A DNA stretch of 64,000 nucleotides from Epiperipatus broadwayi (Eukaryota; Onychophora; Udeonychophora; Euonychophora; Peripatidae): NCBI GenBank assembly GCA_028023455.1, contig JAQFVV010000030.1, forward strand, positions 1,816,501 through 1,880,500, given 5' to 3'. Below, one piece after another: positions 10,243-22,341 of this stretch. The position numbers and the translations under genes were made by a program. Numbering within the stretch: the first letter of the stretch is position 1; every line of letters begins with the position of its first letter. A model generated the notes under the pieces. It was given only the letters and a program-made list of their open reading frames with translations, was not told the origin of the DNA and ran no database searches.

Positions 10243-12975
10243 TGAAACAGTAAGGTCTGCTTTGCAGATCTTTGTTTCACCTTTTCTCACTTACTTCCTA
10301 CCCTCATACCCTAGTTTGAACCCCAATCTATTGTAGTGTGTCTGCAATACGGTTTTATACCGAAAATCCCGCCTAATTTTAAACCACGAGTACAATGCTC
10401 GTATTATATATATAAGTCATTCCCAAATAAATAAAAGATTATAGATTATGTATATGTTCACATAATTTTGATTTATTAAAAAGTAGGTTATATAAGTCGT
10501 AATTGCGCACACACTATGATATGCATTTTAAAACATATCAAAATTATAAATTGTTAAAGTTATTTTGTTTGAATCTATTTACAAATATATTACCGTCGTA
10601 ATATATTTTGATTTAAAATAAAATTCATTTAGTAAATATTCGTTTAGTAAATAGATTCAAATATTGCAATTTAAAAAGTAAAATAATTTTCGTTTAATCT
10701 AATAAAAGTCATTCCAAATATTTCTTTTAAAATAAATGAGGGACAATAGTTTAATTAGTTAATATTATATAAGTTTTATCTAAAAACAGCAGATGTCCAC
10801 TTAAGGTTTTCTTTAATTAGTAAAAGTAATTTTTAATTAAATCTAGTTTGTAATTCGAATGTCGACAGGGAAATTAACAAAAGAAATTAATTAATGTTGA
10901 ATTCCTTTAGACATTCGGATAGATTTAATTACAGCTGATAAGTCCGATATATTTTTGTAATGCTCCAGGGCAGTTCTATTGTTAAATTCTACTATAAAAA
11001 GGAGGGTTTTCTTTTGTTCTCCATTCTTCTAATGTTTCTAAGAGAAATCATTCTGAGGTCTAATGTTTCTAACCAAAATTATAGTAGTAATTTGTAAATC
11101 TTGACATGACAGAGTAGAGTGCAAGAAGGCTATTTCTCTCTGAAATGGTCATATGCTGCCGTAGACCATCGGAAGTTATCACACAAGGAACCCCGGAACT
11201 GCTGCCGCTGCCAAAAATATGAACATTTCCAGATTTTGCTGCTGAATTATAAAACCTGCCGAACATCTACCTGAAAATGCTTCTCCAGAGGTAACCCTAA
11301 ATTAACCCAAGAGCTCTTGTGATAACTAACATGCTATAGCTATTTAAAATTGTTTTTCTTATATTTCACATAACTTCATTATGTATTTCTTTAACGTGTT
11401 TAAATATACTCAACATTTTGCTCTCTATCCTTGGGTTAATATTTTCTATTTATTAAGCTTTCTGTTATTTTATTATGATAATGTGTCAGAATCGTCTTTG
11501 ACCGAGTGAATTATTCTTTTTGTTGAAACTAAGACGCCGCTATAAAGGCATATTTTAAATTTCTAAATAATTTCCAATTTTTATTATCTTGCAAATCACT
11601 CGTTCGAGGGCGATTCTTTTCTTTAATATATAATATAATCACATAGTTTAAAATCTACATGTTATTGATTTTAATCTACTATGAGAGTATGTGTGAGGTC
11701 AATGATTTAAATGTGTCCCCAAATGCATGATTGCATATATAAATCTATACTTACTTTTCAAACCCACAAGCATGCATTTTCTTATTTTAATTACCGTGTT
11801 CTACTTTAATTACAAAGTTCATCATTGACGTCGAGAATGTGCGGACCCTTTTAAATGAATTTTTGGGAATTTGATTGGGCATTTCTCTTAATCCAAGTAA
11901 AACCCATTCAGTATGTTTTATATACACTCGTCTCGTATTGCTGGTAAATGAATTGGTTGTTGAGACCACTTTGTTTTATTTTTCCAAGGATTCTTTACAC
12001 GGCTAAGGCCGTTCTCTTCACTTTTTGCAGTTTCCAGGCAGAGTGTGTCCCCAAATGACACACCTGGGAATTAAACGCAATCGTCACCCAGTCGCTAAGT
12101 TTCAGCTGTTCATCAAAATACTTTCCTACGGGTTAGCGGCGAGATGCCCTCCGTAATCATTCCGGATATTCGATATTGTTTTATTTTATATTTATTTTAC
12201 AAAGCATCCGTGACTTAAATGTGTCACACCCTCCAACTTTAATAAATTCATTATCAGCAATACTGACCTCCCAATGCAACTCTATTATTATTATTCTCAA
12301 ATAAATGCTTTGATCACATTCCCACTTTGTTGCTTAGTAAGCTTTTGTCCGTGCTATTCTCGAAATCAATAAATATTTTAGAACACTTAATTTTCAAATA
12401 TTTTCTTAAACTTGTATAATTACTCAAAGCACCTCGCACATGTTCCTATCTCGTCAAGCACATTATCGTAATGCTATTAGCCCGAGGAATAGAATATATC
12501 ACTTTGTTTTTAAAGTCTTTTTGTCAGTTGTGGGAATATAATGCCAACAATTATTTAATACGTGTCCCTGTCTCATATAAGCAGACAGTGGCATTATATA
12601 TATAATTTATATGAATAAATTTTGTGAAATTATTTAAAACTAAATTTGATCTCTTATTTTATTTGATTCCTATCACTGTCTCGGTCTATATATATATATT
12701 TTCTGCATTTCTTTTGTAAATCCATAGACATTAATTAGCCACCCAAACTTCTTTTAGTATAGAGTCTTTTGTTTCTCCCTGACCACCAGGCACCGGTCAA
12801 AGGTCATACTAGTAGTGGCATCAGATGCGTTGTCACGTAGATGGCGCTGTGAAATTTGGGCTTTAGATTCGAACTTAGTATATCTAGAAGGCAACCCCTC
12901 CTAGAATGTTCAGTTTCATGTCTGGGGTTTGAATTCTGCAGTGTGTTAGCGAGATAGACGATTCTGACTGTTACA
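10243..12975 (+). repeat. 5' LTR, long form
   Basis: A 2733-base copy. Positions 10243-10573 and about 12188-12975 match the 3' LTR closely, with few substitutions. The segment 10574-12187 has no counterpart in the 3' LTR. The unequal segment holds a TATA-like box near 10993, so it may carry the ancestral promoter. Confidence 0.85.
10993..11000 (+). promoter_or_regulatory. TATA-like box in 5' LTR
   Basis: TATAAAAA followed by GGAGGG in the segment unique to the long LTR. It is a plausible Pol II core promoter for the element; no start site can be proven. Confidence 0.35.
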
Positions 12976-13000
12976 TAGTAAATTTTTTTTTCCGGGTCCA

Positions 13001-13021
13001 TGGCTTGCCCAAACGTGGAGC
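13001..13021 (+). promoter_or_regulatory. Probable tRNA-Lys primer binding site (degraded)
   Basis: TGGCTTGCCCAAACGTGGAG resembles the known tRNA-Lys-type site TGGCGCCCAACGTGGGGC with small insertions. It begins 25 bases after the 5' LTR, farther than usual. Confidence 0.5.
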
Positions 13022-14395
13022 CTCGAATATTTAAACACCCACATCCCTGTAGATCTTAATTATTTAAACACCCACATCCCTGTAGCTTAATTTTAGCATT
13101 TTGTTTCGTATGTAATCACTCAAATCCTTTATATTTTTGATATATAATATTTTTCAAACTCTATATTATCTATTTGCGTGTATATTTCATGTATTTTGTT
13201 TGACTCGGGCATTCAATTACTTATTCTATATAATCAGAACTTGTCCAAACTTGCTATAGTGCGATACGAGCCATCTGTATTTATCTGTATTTGTTGTTTC
13301 ATTTAAGTCATGCTATGTACGCATGGCATGAATTACTTAAATATTGTCCCAAGTGAATATTGTGACAATCTATGAATATTTCAAATAATGTATTTTACTC
13401 TCAAAATAAAGTTTTATCGGCTCAATGCGCAAGATAGCATAATAATAATTTTGTACGGTAATGACCTAGATATAATAGGCTATCGTATGGAATTCAGAAA
13501 TGTAAAAATAAAAAAAATTTTGTAATCAATAAAAATGCGAATGTTTTAACGAGTGCCCGTAGTTAAATGGAATAGTTATTAAAATTAATTTTGGGAAGCT
13601 AACAGTCTATGGATCCTTTTAACTGGTGACATGGTGCCCAAGGGTAATTTCATTAAACGGAGTTACTTCTAAAATAAATTTTGTCACCAGGCTAAATTCT
13701 TTTATATGTAATTTGTTTTTTCCAATGTGTGTAAATTTTTCTTAGACCAAATAATGAGACGTGAATCGGATCAATAATTATGTAAATAAAAATATATGTA
13801 TGCTAATTTTAAATAAGAAGGAACAAAATAAGTATACCCGGATCTAACGAATGTTAACATATATAAATAAAATTGCTTGAGTTTAAAAATATATATGTTA
13901 GCGAAAGAATTTGACAGTTAGAATTTAAGAGATTTTTATATATACGGGCAGTTAAAAATATATATGTTGGCAGCAGATTTAAGCGAGAAATTTTAGCAGT
14001 AGTAAGAGGGCAGTAGTTGGGGTTTTAGTGATAAATGTAGAAGCAGCAATTAGGCCAACAGAACCGAGAGGGAGATAGCCTATTAGCCATTAATAAAATT
14101 TGAAGTCAAATGTAATAATCGCAGAGAATCAAACAAGGAAAATATAATAATAGTATTTTTTTACTGTATGAGTTTTAGTAAGTTCAACCGTAAAACAGCT
14201 TAAAAGTTTTCTTTATCAGTGCTATATATTGTGTTTTAAAAGTACACCTATTCGTTAAGAAATTTTTTTTAGGATATATTAAATAGTTAGCCGTAAAATA
14301 AAAATAAAAGTCATCATCATCATCGATCATGATAATCATCCAAGGCCATGGAAAATACGGATACTAATGAGATCCAATTCTGAAATCTTATAGAG

Positions 14396-15022
14396 ATGTG
14401 GGAGCAAAGTGAAGAAAGAGCGAAACGATGGGAAGAAGAGCAAATCCGCAGGAGAGCTGAGGAATGTAAAGAGTTGGCCAAACTCATCCATGAATTGGCA
14501 CAAGTGAGAGAGGGACAGAAAGCCCTACGACTTGCATTTGAAAAATGCTGCATGAAGAACGATAAAAGGGTCATTGAACCAAGAAAAGATGAAACAGACC
14601 TGAACTTGGTAGGGTCATTAACCGATGAATCCCTGAACCAGAAATTAGAGTCCAATGATTCGGCAAATGAAAAAAATGATCTGCCACACATGGGACCTCA
14701 AACCCAGCTGACCAAGCTTGTCAACGTTAAAATATTCCACGAAGTAAAAAAATGTCTCAAACTTCATTTGGAAAGAATATTTCCAGCAAATGATGTCCAA
14801 GACACAGGACATCAAACCCAGCTAACCAAGCTTCGTCACATAAAAATTTTTCACGAAGTCAAAAAATGTCCACAACTGTATTTAGACGAGATATTTCCAG
14901 CCAAGAATGTACGGGACTTACGGATTCAAACCCAGCTAACCAAGCTTCATCACATAAAAATTTTTCACGAAGTCAAAAAATGTCCCAAACTATATTTAGA
15001 CAGGATATTCCCCAGCAAATAA
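14396..15022 (+). CDS. Gag-like protein of the LTR element, tandem 38-residue repeats
   Basis: A 208-residue ORF. Residues 1-50 are a charged, probable coiled coil (SEERAKRWEEEQIRRRAEE). Residues about 100-208 hold three repeats of about 38 residues with the core QTQLTKLxHIKIFHEVKKCP, then a LYLDxIFPAK block. No zinc knuckle or enzyme motif is seen and I cannot assign a family; position inside an LTR element suggests a Gag role. An in-frame ATG at 14348 is separated by TGA at 14381, so the original start may be there. The ORF ends early: the third repeat has an extra C in the run at 15010-15013 compared with repeats one and two, and a fourth repeat continues out of frame. Confidence 0.65.
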   Translation: MWEQSEERAKRWEEEQIRRRAEECKELAKLIHELAQVREGQKALRLAFEKCCMKNDKRVIEPRKDETDLNLVGSLTDESLNQKLESNDSANEKNDLPHMGPQTQLTKLVNVKIFHEVKKCLKLHLERIFPANDVQDTGHQTQLTKLRHIKIFHEVKKCPQLYLDEIFPAKNVRDLRIQTQLTKLHHIKIFHEVKKCPKLYLDRIFPSK

Positions 15023-15361
15023 TATACGAAACCTAGGGATTCAAACCCAGATAACCATGCTTACCACCAACATCAAAGTACTTAAGGAAAACCAGGAAAA
15101 TATCCCACCCAATATAGCAAGAATATATCGAATAAAGGAAATAGTGAAAACAATGATGGCACTGGATTTCAGCCATGGGCCAAGGAGCCACCCGATAAGT
15201 CAAATAATTGCGACAGCCTAAAGCAACAGTCATTAACAACCACTCTGGATTTCAGTCCCTGGGCTAAAGAACCGCCAGACAAGGTAAAGAGGCCTGATAA
15301 TCCGAGACTGCAGTCTTCAAATTATAAAGGCAGTTATCACCCACCAGACCCAGGATTATAG
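15023..15361 (+). pseudogene. Out-of-frame continuation of the gag-like ORF
   Basis: A fourth, weaker copy of the 38-residue repeat (IQTQITML..., about 15039-15105), then two copies of a second motif, FQPWAKEPPDK (15166-15199) and FSPWAKEPPDK (15248-15281), in one frame that stays open to TAG at 15359-15361. These look like the original C-terminal part, cut off by the frameshift near 15010. Confidence 0.55.
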
Positions 15362-15674
15362 TAGTTTTTTTTAAACAACAACAAAAAAAGGACACGTCAC
15401 AGTATAAAGGAGATCGGATATAAACAGTGTTAAACTATTAGATTTTTAAATAAAATTTTGTTGAAGGGGGGGGAGATAATAGAAAATGTTCGCTAGATGG
15501 TAGATTTATTAATATGATCCGGGTATATAATTCAGTTTCGTTTCTTCATTATATTTATATCCTGTACATTATGGGTTATTTTGTAAATTTTTTTTTATGC
15601 AGGCTTCATAGGTGGACACCTGTTGTAAGATTTTTTTTTTAACAATTTTTTTTTGTTCCGTCACTAAGGGAATG

Positions 15675-16792
15675 TGAAACAGTAAGGTCTGCTTTGCAGA
15701 TCTTCGTTTCACCTTTTCTCACCTACTTTCTACCCTCATACCCTAGTTTGAACCCCAATCTATCGTAGTGTGTCTGCAATACGGTTTTATACTGAAAATC
15801 CCGCCTAATTTTAAACCACGAATACAATGTTCGTATTATATATATAACTCATTCCCTAATGAATAAAAGATTATAGATTATGTATATGTTCACATAATTT
15901 TGATTTATTAAAAAGTAAGTTATATAAGTCGTAATTGCGCACACACTATGATATGCATTTTAAAACATATCAAAATTATAAATTGTTAAAGTTATTTTGT
16001 TTGAATCTATATATTTATTTTACAAAGCATCCGTGACTTAAACATGTGTCATCCTCCAACTTTAATAAATTCATTATCAGCAATACTGACCTCCCAATGC
16101 AACTCTATTATTATTATTCTCAAATAAATGCTTTGATCACATTCCCACTTTGATGTAGTAAGCTTTTGTCCGTGCTATTCTCGAAATCAATAAATATTTT
16201 AGAACATTTAATTTTCAAATATTTTCTTAAACTTGTATAATTACTCAAAGCACCTCACACATGTTCCTATCTTATCAAGCCCATTATTGTAATGCTATTA
16301 GCCCGAGGAATAGAATATGTCACTTTGTTTTTAAAGTCTTTTTTGTCAGTTGTGGGAATATAATGCCAACTAATATTTAATACGCATCCCTGTCTCATAT
16401 AAGCAGACAGAGGCATTATATATATAATTTATATAAATAAATTTTGTGAAATTATTTAAAACTAAATTTGATCTCTTATTTTATTTGATTCCTATCACTG
16501 TCTCGGTCTATATATATATTTTCTGCATTTCTATTGTAAATCCATAGATGTTAATTAGCCACCCAAGCTTCTTTTAGTATAGAGTCCTTTGTTTCTTCCT
16601 GACCACCAGGCACCACTCAAAGGTTATACTAGTAGTAGCATCAGATGCGTTATGTAGGTGGTGCTGTGAAATTTGGGCTTTAGATTCGAACTTAGTATAT
16701 CTAGAAGGCAACCCCTCCTAGAATGTTCAGTTTCGTGTCTGGGGTTTGAATTCTGCAGTGTGTTAGCGAGATAGACGATTCTGACTGTTACA
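15675..16792 (+). repeat. 3' LTR, short form
   Basis: An 1118-base copy matching both ends of the 5' LTR. Near 16010 it jumps from the equivalent of 10573 to that of 12188, consistent with a deletion of about 1.6 kb or an insertion in the other copy. It is preceded by a short purine run (AAGGGAATG), with a stronger GAAGGGGGGGGAGA run about 210 bases upstream (15463). Confidence 0.85.
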
Positions 16793-16969
16793 ATACATTA
16801 CATATTGGAGTGCAGATATGAAAAGGCCTATTCTGTAGAAAAAAATCATATATTAATATATGTAATATTTAAAAAATATCTGAAATTGTCTCGAGTGAGA
16901 AATAAGAATAAAATCAATATTGTGAATTATCTGCTGAATAGAAACTTTTTGCCTAAAAAGCTTCAATTG

Positions 16970-17051
16970 ATCGAGTGGTCAGCACAGCCGCCTTACAAGC
17001 AGTTGTCCCGGGTTCGCGGGTTCGCTTCCCGGCCGATGCTTTGACACATGA
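16970..17051 (+). mobile_element. tRNA-derived mini-SINE, 5' truncated
   Basis: Starts at TCGAGTGGTC and ends TTGACACATGAAAA. Flanked by AAAAAGCTTCAATTG (16955-16969) and AAAAAGCTTCAGTTG (17052-17066). Confidence 0.72.
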
Positions 17052-17066
17052 AAAAAGCTTCAGTTG

Positions 17067-18679
17067 TACGTTCAATTGACTATTATGAGCAGCAATAACA
17101 ATTCATTAGTCGTAGGTTGCCATAGTGTTGACACCATCTTAATATAATTTACTTTAGCGTCATAATTTAAACTATTTCATAAATTTTAATAAACTCTTGT
17201 ATTTAACAATTTCATCATAAAATAATGAAACTACTTATAACAAAATTTTACTTTTTATTATAAGTCTTAATTAATAAAGGATTTTAAATCCTGTAAATAT
17301 GTATATGTAGCATTGTTTATGTATACCCATTTGTCTGTTTTTATTATCAAAAACATTAAAACTTTTTGATTTTCAAAAATTTTTTATTTGTCACATTTCA
17401 TAATGTTTTAATTTTTGTATAGTTATTTTCAAAATTAAATATATATACATTAAAAATGTATATCTTATTTAAAACATGTGAATGCTAAATATTTAAATTA
17501 AGCTGTTTTGCAACTTTTTGTTTTAAATAATAATGTATAAATTCATAATATTAAATATGCAGATGACTTATACATATATGTGTGTATAATGAGATCGAAA
17601 TGTTGGAAATTTAATAAATAAATAAAATATACATAAATGTATGTTAACTTTAAATTTAATGTCATTGATCACCAAAATTTAGATCCTATCAGAATTACAT
17701 TTTTTAAAACCGTAGTTAAACCAATATTTTCCATTTATTATTATGCTGTATTATATGTATATAACTGAATTATAAATAAACCAATATTATAAAGCAAGTA
17801 TGAGAAAAGTGGAAGTTTATTAAACAAATTATTGATACAGACACTTATAGGTGTTTATTCGTGGAAATGAGATTATTTAAATCATATGCTTGGCCAAATA
17901 TCAATGTACCACTCTACATGCCAAAATAAAGTTGAAGAGAAGTAGCCACCAATATATATATATATATTAGGAAGACAAGTTATTTGATAGAATCTTTATT
18001 GAGATCGATAAGCGTATATCTGACAAATGTTAGTGACATCATACATATTCATGGAGCACAATTTAATACCATACATTTGGAGTATCAGATTTATACATAG
18101 TAAAAAAAGGTTTAAATAATAAATTACAGCTTTTTTTTTTTTTTTAAATACAACTTTAATTATTACAACATTGAAATTTTTTATTGCTATCCTTCCAAAA
18201 TTACCAATTGCTCATACTCTCTGTTTATGTAAAACAATTTTTAAAGCAAAACACACACACACATATATATATATTGTAACTTAATAAATTTACCAACAGT
18301 GGAATAATAATTGGGACTACTACCTACTGATTATTTTAATGGTGAGTTTAACTTTTTAAACATTTGGGTGGTCACTTTATTAACCTCTTTATAATAAACA
18401 AATGTTTATTTTAAAAAAGCCCTATACAGATGTCTATTTATAATTAATCACATTAATATCTGAGAGTTCTACTATAACTGAAGTATTACTGTGAGTTACA
18501 AGAATAAATAAATTCTATAACATTCATATATTTAGACCAGTAACTTTGTTCTAAGCTTTCATATTACATAAATTCGATTTTAAGTTGTCTCATAGTTATA
18601 ATATTAAAGTATACTAAATATTATTAAAATTTTTAAATCTTTAAAAAATTATAAATTACTACTATTGAGATGTAATATA
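17067..18679. other. AT-rich non-coding
   Basis: Short TA and CA runs (17951, 18250). No gene or known repeat recognised. Confidence 0.55.
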
Positions 18680-18840
18680 TATTGGGGCTATAACCTTAAC
18701 ACTATGCACCTAGATTCGACAGTAGGGACCTCTACAAATCCTTAACACAAGCTTAATCTTGTGTTAAGACTTGTAGAGGTCCTTACTGTAGCATCTAGGC
18801 GCATAGTCTTAAGATTATAGCCTTAATATATATTACTTAG
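18680..18840. repeat. Palindrome, no ribozyme motif
   Basis: Arms around a centre near 18752 (CAAGCTTAATCTTG region) share GTAGAGGTCC, TAGGYGCATAG and TATAGCC blocks. A single-arm relative lies at 25138-25212. No CUGANGA/GAAA pair. Unknown family. Confidence 0.7.
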
Positions 18841-19639
18841 ATAATGATTATGTGCTTAACAAATTATTAATTATATTATAGATATGATTAAATAACAAAG
18901 CGATTTTTATTAAATTTAATTAATATCTTAAGCAACTAAATATTTAGACGTAGTTGGTAGGTAAGTAAGTATAAAAGTAATAAACAACATTTCTTATAAA
19001 ACAGTATAACGTATAATAATTATAAAAATTCATGTAACCATTATTTATTTATAAAATTAGTAGTTAATGAGTAATAACTAATTAATGACAAACACAGATA
19101 AGTAACAAAATATAGAATAATTTATTAACAATAAATAATAATAAAAATATTTGAATAAATGAAATCTCCTCAATCGATTATAAATATTCTTGCTAGGTCT
19201 TTAATTAAGAAAATAATTCCTACTTTATTAATGACTAAATGTGTGGTGGATTTTGATGTGCGGTAAAACAAAACACTTTATTGGAGAAAATTGTCAAGAT
19301 TTATTCAAAAAAATTAATTATGAATAAGGAATAAAACAAAACTATGTTTTATTGTATAAACTTAGTTATTTCATATAAGAGCAAAATATTAACTCAACTT
19401 ATAATATTCTTTCTGAAGTATGGCTTTAATTAACTTGATCCCAATATGTATTGATGGCATTCCATGAAGCTTATGAAGATCACATTATGAATAAAATAAT
19501 AATATACCATATTGTGAGAAGTTTAACTCAACTGAACAATATTATTTTTATAGGTATCAGGACTAAGAGAATAATTGAATATATAATACAATAATCTTTA
19601 GTAATCTGGACCAACTGGATGATTGTACTGGTTAAAGAA

Positions 19640-19770
19640 GCATATAATATGTATATTGATGATTATTTACCTTTTCAACATATGTGTGATCAGATAAATC
19701 AGCAATATGAGATGGCATTGGAGAGTTGAGGGTTGTGTGAAAGTCTGAGTTCTAATCCCTTGTATATAAT
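19640..19770 (+). repeat. Family K partial copy
   Basis: Shares GACCAACTGGATGATTG, the ATTGATGATTATTTACCTTT block and GTGAAAGTCTGAGTTC with other family K copies. Confidence 0.55.
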
Positions 19771-20184
19771 ATAATCTTTATAAAATCTTGAGAGTAGCTA
19801 TGTAAATAAATAAGAGGGTATGACAACCCTAAATAATTACTAATTAATGTTAAATAGTACAAAGAACCAATAACATACATTTATGATAAATTGTAATCAT
19901 AAATTTTTAATATACCTATCTGTATATATTTTTATCATGTCTTGCTTTTGTGAGAACTTTAACTGATCGAGATAATTCTAGATATTATAACACCTTAAAC
20001 AAATATAATATATCTTATAATTTAAAGTTAATTTAAAGTCTCTTAAAAATTCAAAGTGATTGATGAAACAAAATGTAATTTTTAAATAGAGTAATTAATA
20101 ACAGAGTTTGAGCTTTTTAAGTACAATCCAATAATAGTGAGTTTAAAAATATTCCAAAATCACAATAAACTGTTTGTTTTTATA

Positions 20185-20335
20185 TAGGGGTATATGAGCA
20201 GAGACTTTCACACGACCCACCACTCTCTCCACTATCTCATAACACTGATACACCTGAACACATAGCAAGTGGAAAAGATAAATAATCACCGATATACGTA
20301 TTTCAGCTGAAGCAGCAATCAATAAACTGTTTTAT
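20185..20335 (-). repeat. Family K partial copy
   Basis: Minus-strand copy of the AGACTTTCACACGACCCACC to TATACGTATTTC portion. Confidence 0.6.
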
Positions 20336-21164
20336 TTTCTAGGTGTGGAACATAATTATTAATCTCTTAAGAGAGGACATCCATAAATTATAACTTTTCT
20401 CAAAATATTTATGAAGATAAATTCCATTAGTTAAAAATTTATTTTAATAATAATTATCCAATATAAAAGTGTTTTATCAGATGAAAATAAAATTCATTAA
20501 TTAAAATTCGTTTTTAATAATTATTGTCCAGTATATTAGATGTTTATTCAGAAAAACTTTAGGTTGTTATGGTAATCATGTATATGAAGCCAAATATTTG
20601 GCGAATAGATAAGTGAATGACATGGTTTAAATAAAAGTAGCATTTCTGAAATAGTTTTCAAATTTCATATTTAAATTCAGGTTTTCATTCCATTTAGAGT
20701 GCATTACAAGAAGATGAATATGTTAAGATATTTAGTTCTCTATTAAGAACAGTTTTGAGGTACATTTCTCCATTAAAGCAAATGTTTATTTGGTTTTCTA
20801 CTCCATTATCATAGTAGTGCAACAAGATATGGCTAGCCATAAATTTAAGTCCAATACAGTTCCCTTACTATCAGTCAATAAAGAAAACTAAACAATTCTG
20901 GAATATGACATTTTTTGGTTTACATCACCTGATTAATAATGTCATGATCCTTGTTTAAAATTCTTCACACTATTAACTTTTTGCGGAAAATTGTTAAGCT
21001 AGGATACAATAAGTGTAGTAGGCAATCTTTGAAAGTTTTTAAAAATTTGTAGTGCCAATATTGTAATGAAATTATTTTTAAAATTACAAAAATAATGTTT
21101 TTAAAACCTTTTAAAATATAATATTACATTAATTAATAAATAACTGAAATACAGGTTTAATATA

Positions 21165-21545
21165 TACCTGTATCTATATAAAGTAAGTATATAGGGTATA
21201 TGAGGACAAACTTTCACATGACCTACCACACTCCACACCATCTCGTACCACTGATGCACTTGGAACACATATATGTCTAAAAGATAAATAATCATCAATA
21301 TATGTATTTCCCTGCTAAACCAACAATTGTCAGTTAGTCCAGATTATAATCTCCACACTATATATGCCATAAGTGCTCAGATATATAATTAAAGATAACC
21401 AATCTTCATACTTTAATGGGCAAGGCTTTAATCCACTCCACACTCCAACTCTTCAACTGTCCATCCAATTGAAAATCAAATGATGAATTGTTCAAAGGCC
21501 ATCCTGAAGCCTAGATTCTCATCACACCCATGTTGACCTAACAAA
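21165..21545 (-). repeat. Family K copy
   Basis: Near full-length minus copy, from the GTATATGAG block to CACACCCATGTTGACCTAA. The ribozyme-like block is eroded. Confidence 0.65.
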
Positions 21546-21832
21546 AATACATTTGATCATTTTACAAACAAATAGGTATATTGTAAATATTAAAATAAAT
21601 GATTTTATTAATTTTTAAAGTTCTCATAATTAATCTATTATTACTAATACTAATAAATTTATTAAATCTTTTGTTATTATATCCTTTTAAATATAAATAT
21701 ATTCAGAACTAGAACCATTCCTGTATGCACACACATATATTTAAATATTATGTTAAAACTTTCAATCACTATTCAGTAGTAATTTTAATCATGTATATAC
21801 AACAATAAAGTTATTATTGGTACTGATACTAT

Positions 21833-22069
21833 ATATTTATTTACAATAACCCCTTCATATACACTTTAATGCAGAAAAAACTTTTTTAATGATTCCTTTA
21901 TTTTCCTGACAGTTTCGACTGTTCTGCAGTCATCATCAGAAACTGTCAGGAAAAGAAAGATCATTAAAACGTTTTTTGCATTAAAGTGTATATGAAGGGG
22001 TTATTGTAAGAAAATATATATAAATATATGAAGAAATGCAAAGGAAGTAAAAAGGAGAAAATAAGAATA
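21833..22069. mobile_element. Family C palindromic PLE-derived element, 12-bp target duplication
   Basis: Arms 21845-21925 and 21925-22005 form a long hairpin. Flanked by TACTGATACTAT at 21821-21832 and 22070-22081. The terminal block (GCATTAAAGTGT and a GAAGGGG run) resembles the 3' tail of the PLE at 49086-52560. Confidence 0.85.
21905..21955 (-). ncRNA. Hammerhead-like motif, family C
   Basis: Minus strand CUGAUGA (21933-21939), one extra U, hairpin GACUG/CAGUC, GAAAC (21912-21916), UGUC. The flanking CCUGACAGUUUC and GAAACUGUCAGG are perfect complements, so a plain hairpin competes with the ribozyme fold. Confidence 0.5.
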
Positions 22070-22081
22070 TACTGATACTAT

Positions 22082-22277
22082 TTTTAAATAATTTATTCTT
22101 ATTATTTCTAGCGTTATGTCTTTTATTCTATATGTTATTATTTCAGAAGTATCCCTTCAGTAACATTATGTGTAACCATAACAACAATAATAGTTATAAT
22201 CAATGGTTACTTGTTATATTGATAAGCCAATAAATTTTTGTAGAAGTTCTATTCAAAAATCATTAACTTAAAAATAG

Positions 22278-22341
<64 letters not shown>

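Larger units (their letters stand above)
10243..16792 (+). mobile_element. LTR retrotransposon without pol (LARD-like)
   Basis: Two direct repeats begin TGAAACAG and end CTGTTACA (10243-12975 and 15675-16792), flanked by the 4-bp duplication ATAC (10239-10242 and 16793-16796). A degraded primer site follows the first. The internal part (12976-15674) has only a gag-like ORF of tandem repeats and no protease, RT, RNase H or integrase. It therefore needs enzymes in trans. The two LTRs differ greatly in length. Confidence 0.88.
18841..21164. other. AT-rich non-coding between family K copies
   Basis: Apart from family K copies at 19640 and 20185, no gene or RNA recognised. Confidence 0.5.

Noticed and set aside
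14320-14691. A 123-codon minus-strand frame
   Set aside because: Antisense of the gag-like ORF; no motif of its own.
12976-15674. Hidden pol gene in the LTR element
   Set aside because: I looked for protease, RT, RNase H and integrase motifs in the internal region and saw none; it is also too short for them.
18680-18840. Hammerhead in this palindrome
   Set aside because: No CUGANGA or GAAA at the needed spacing on either strand.
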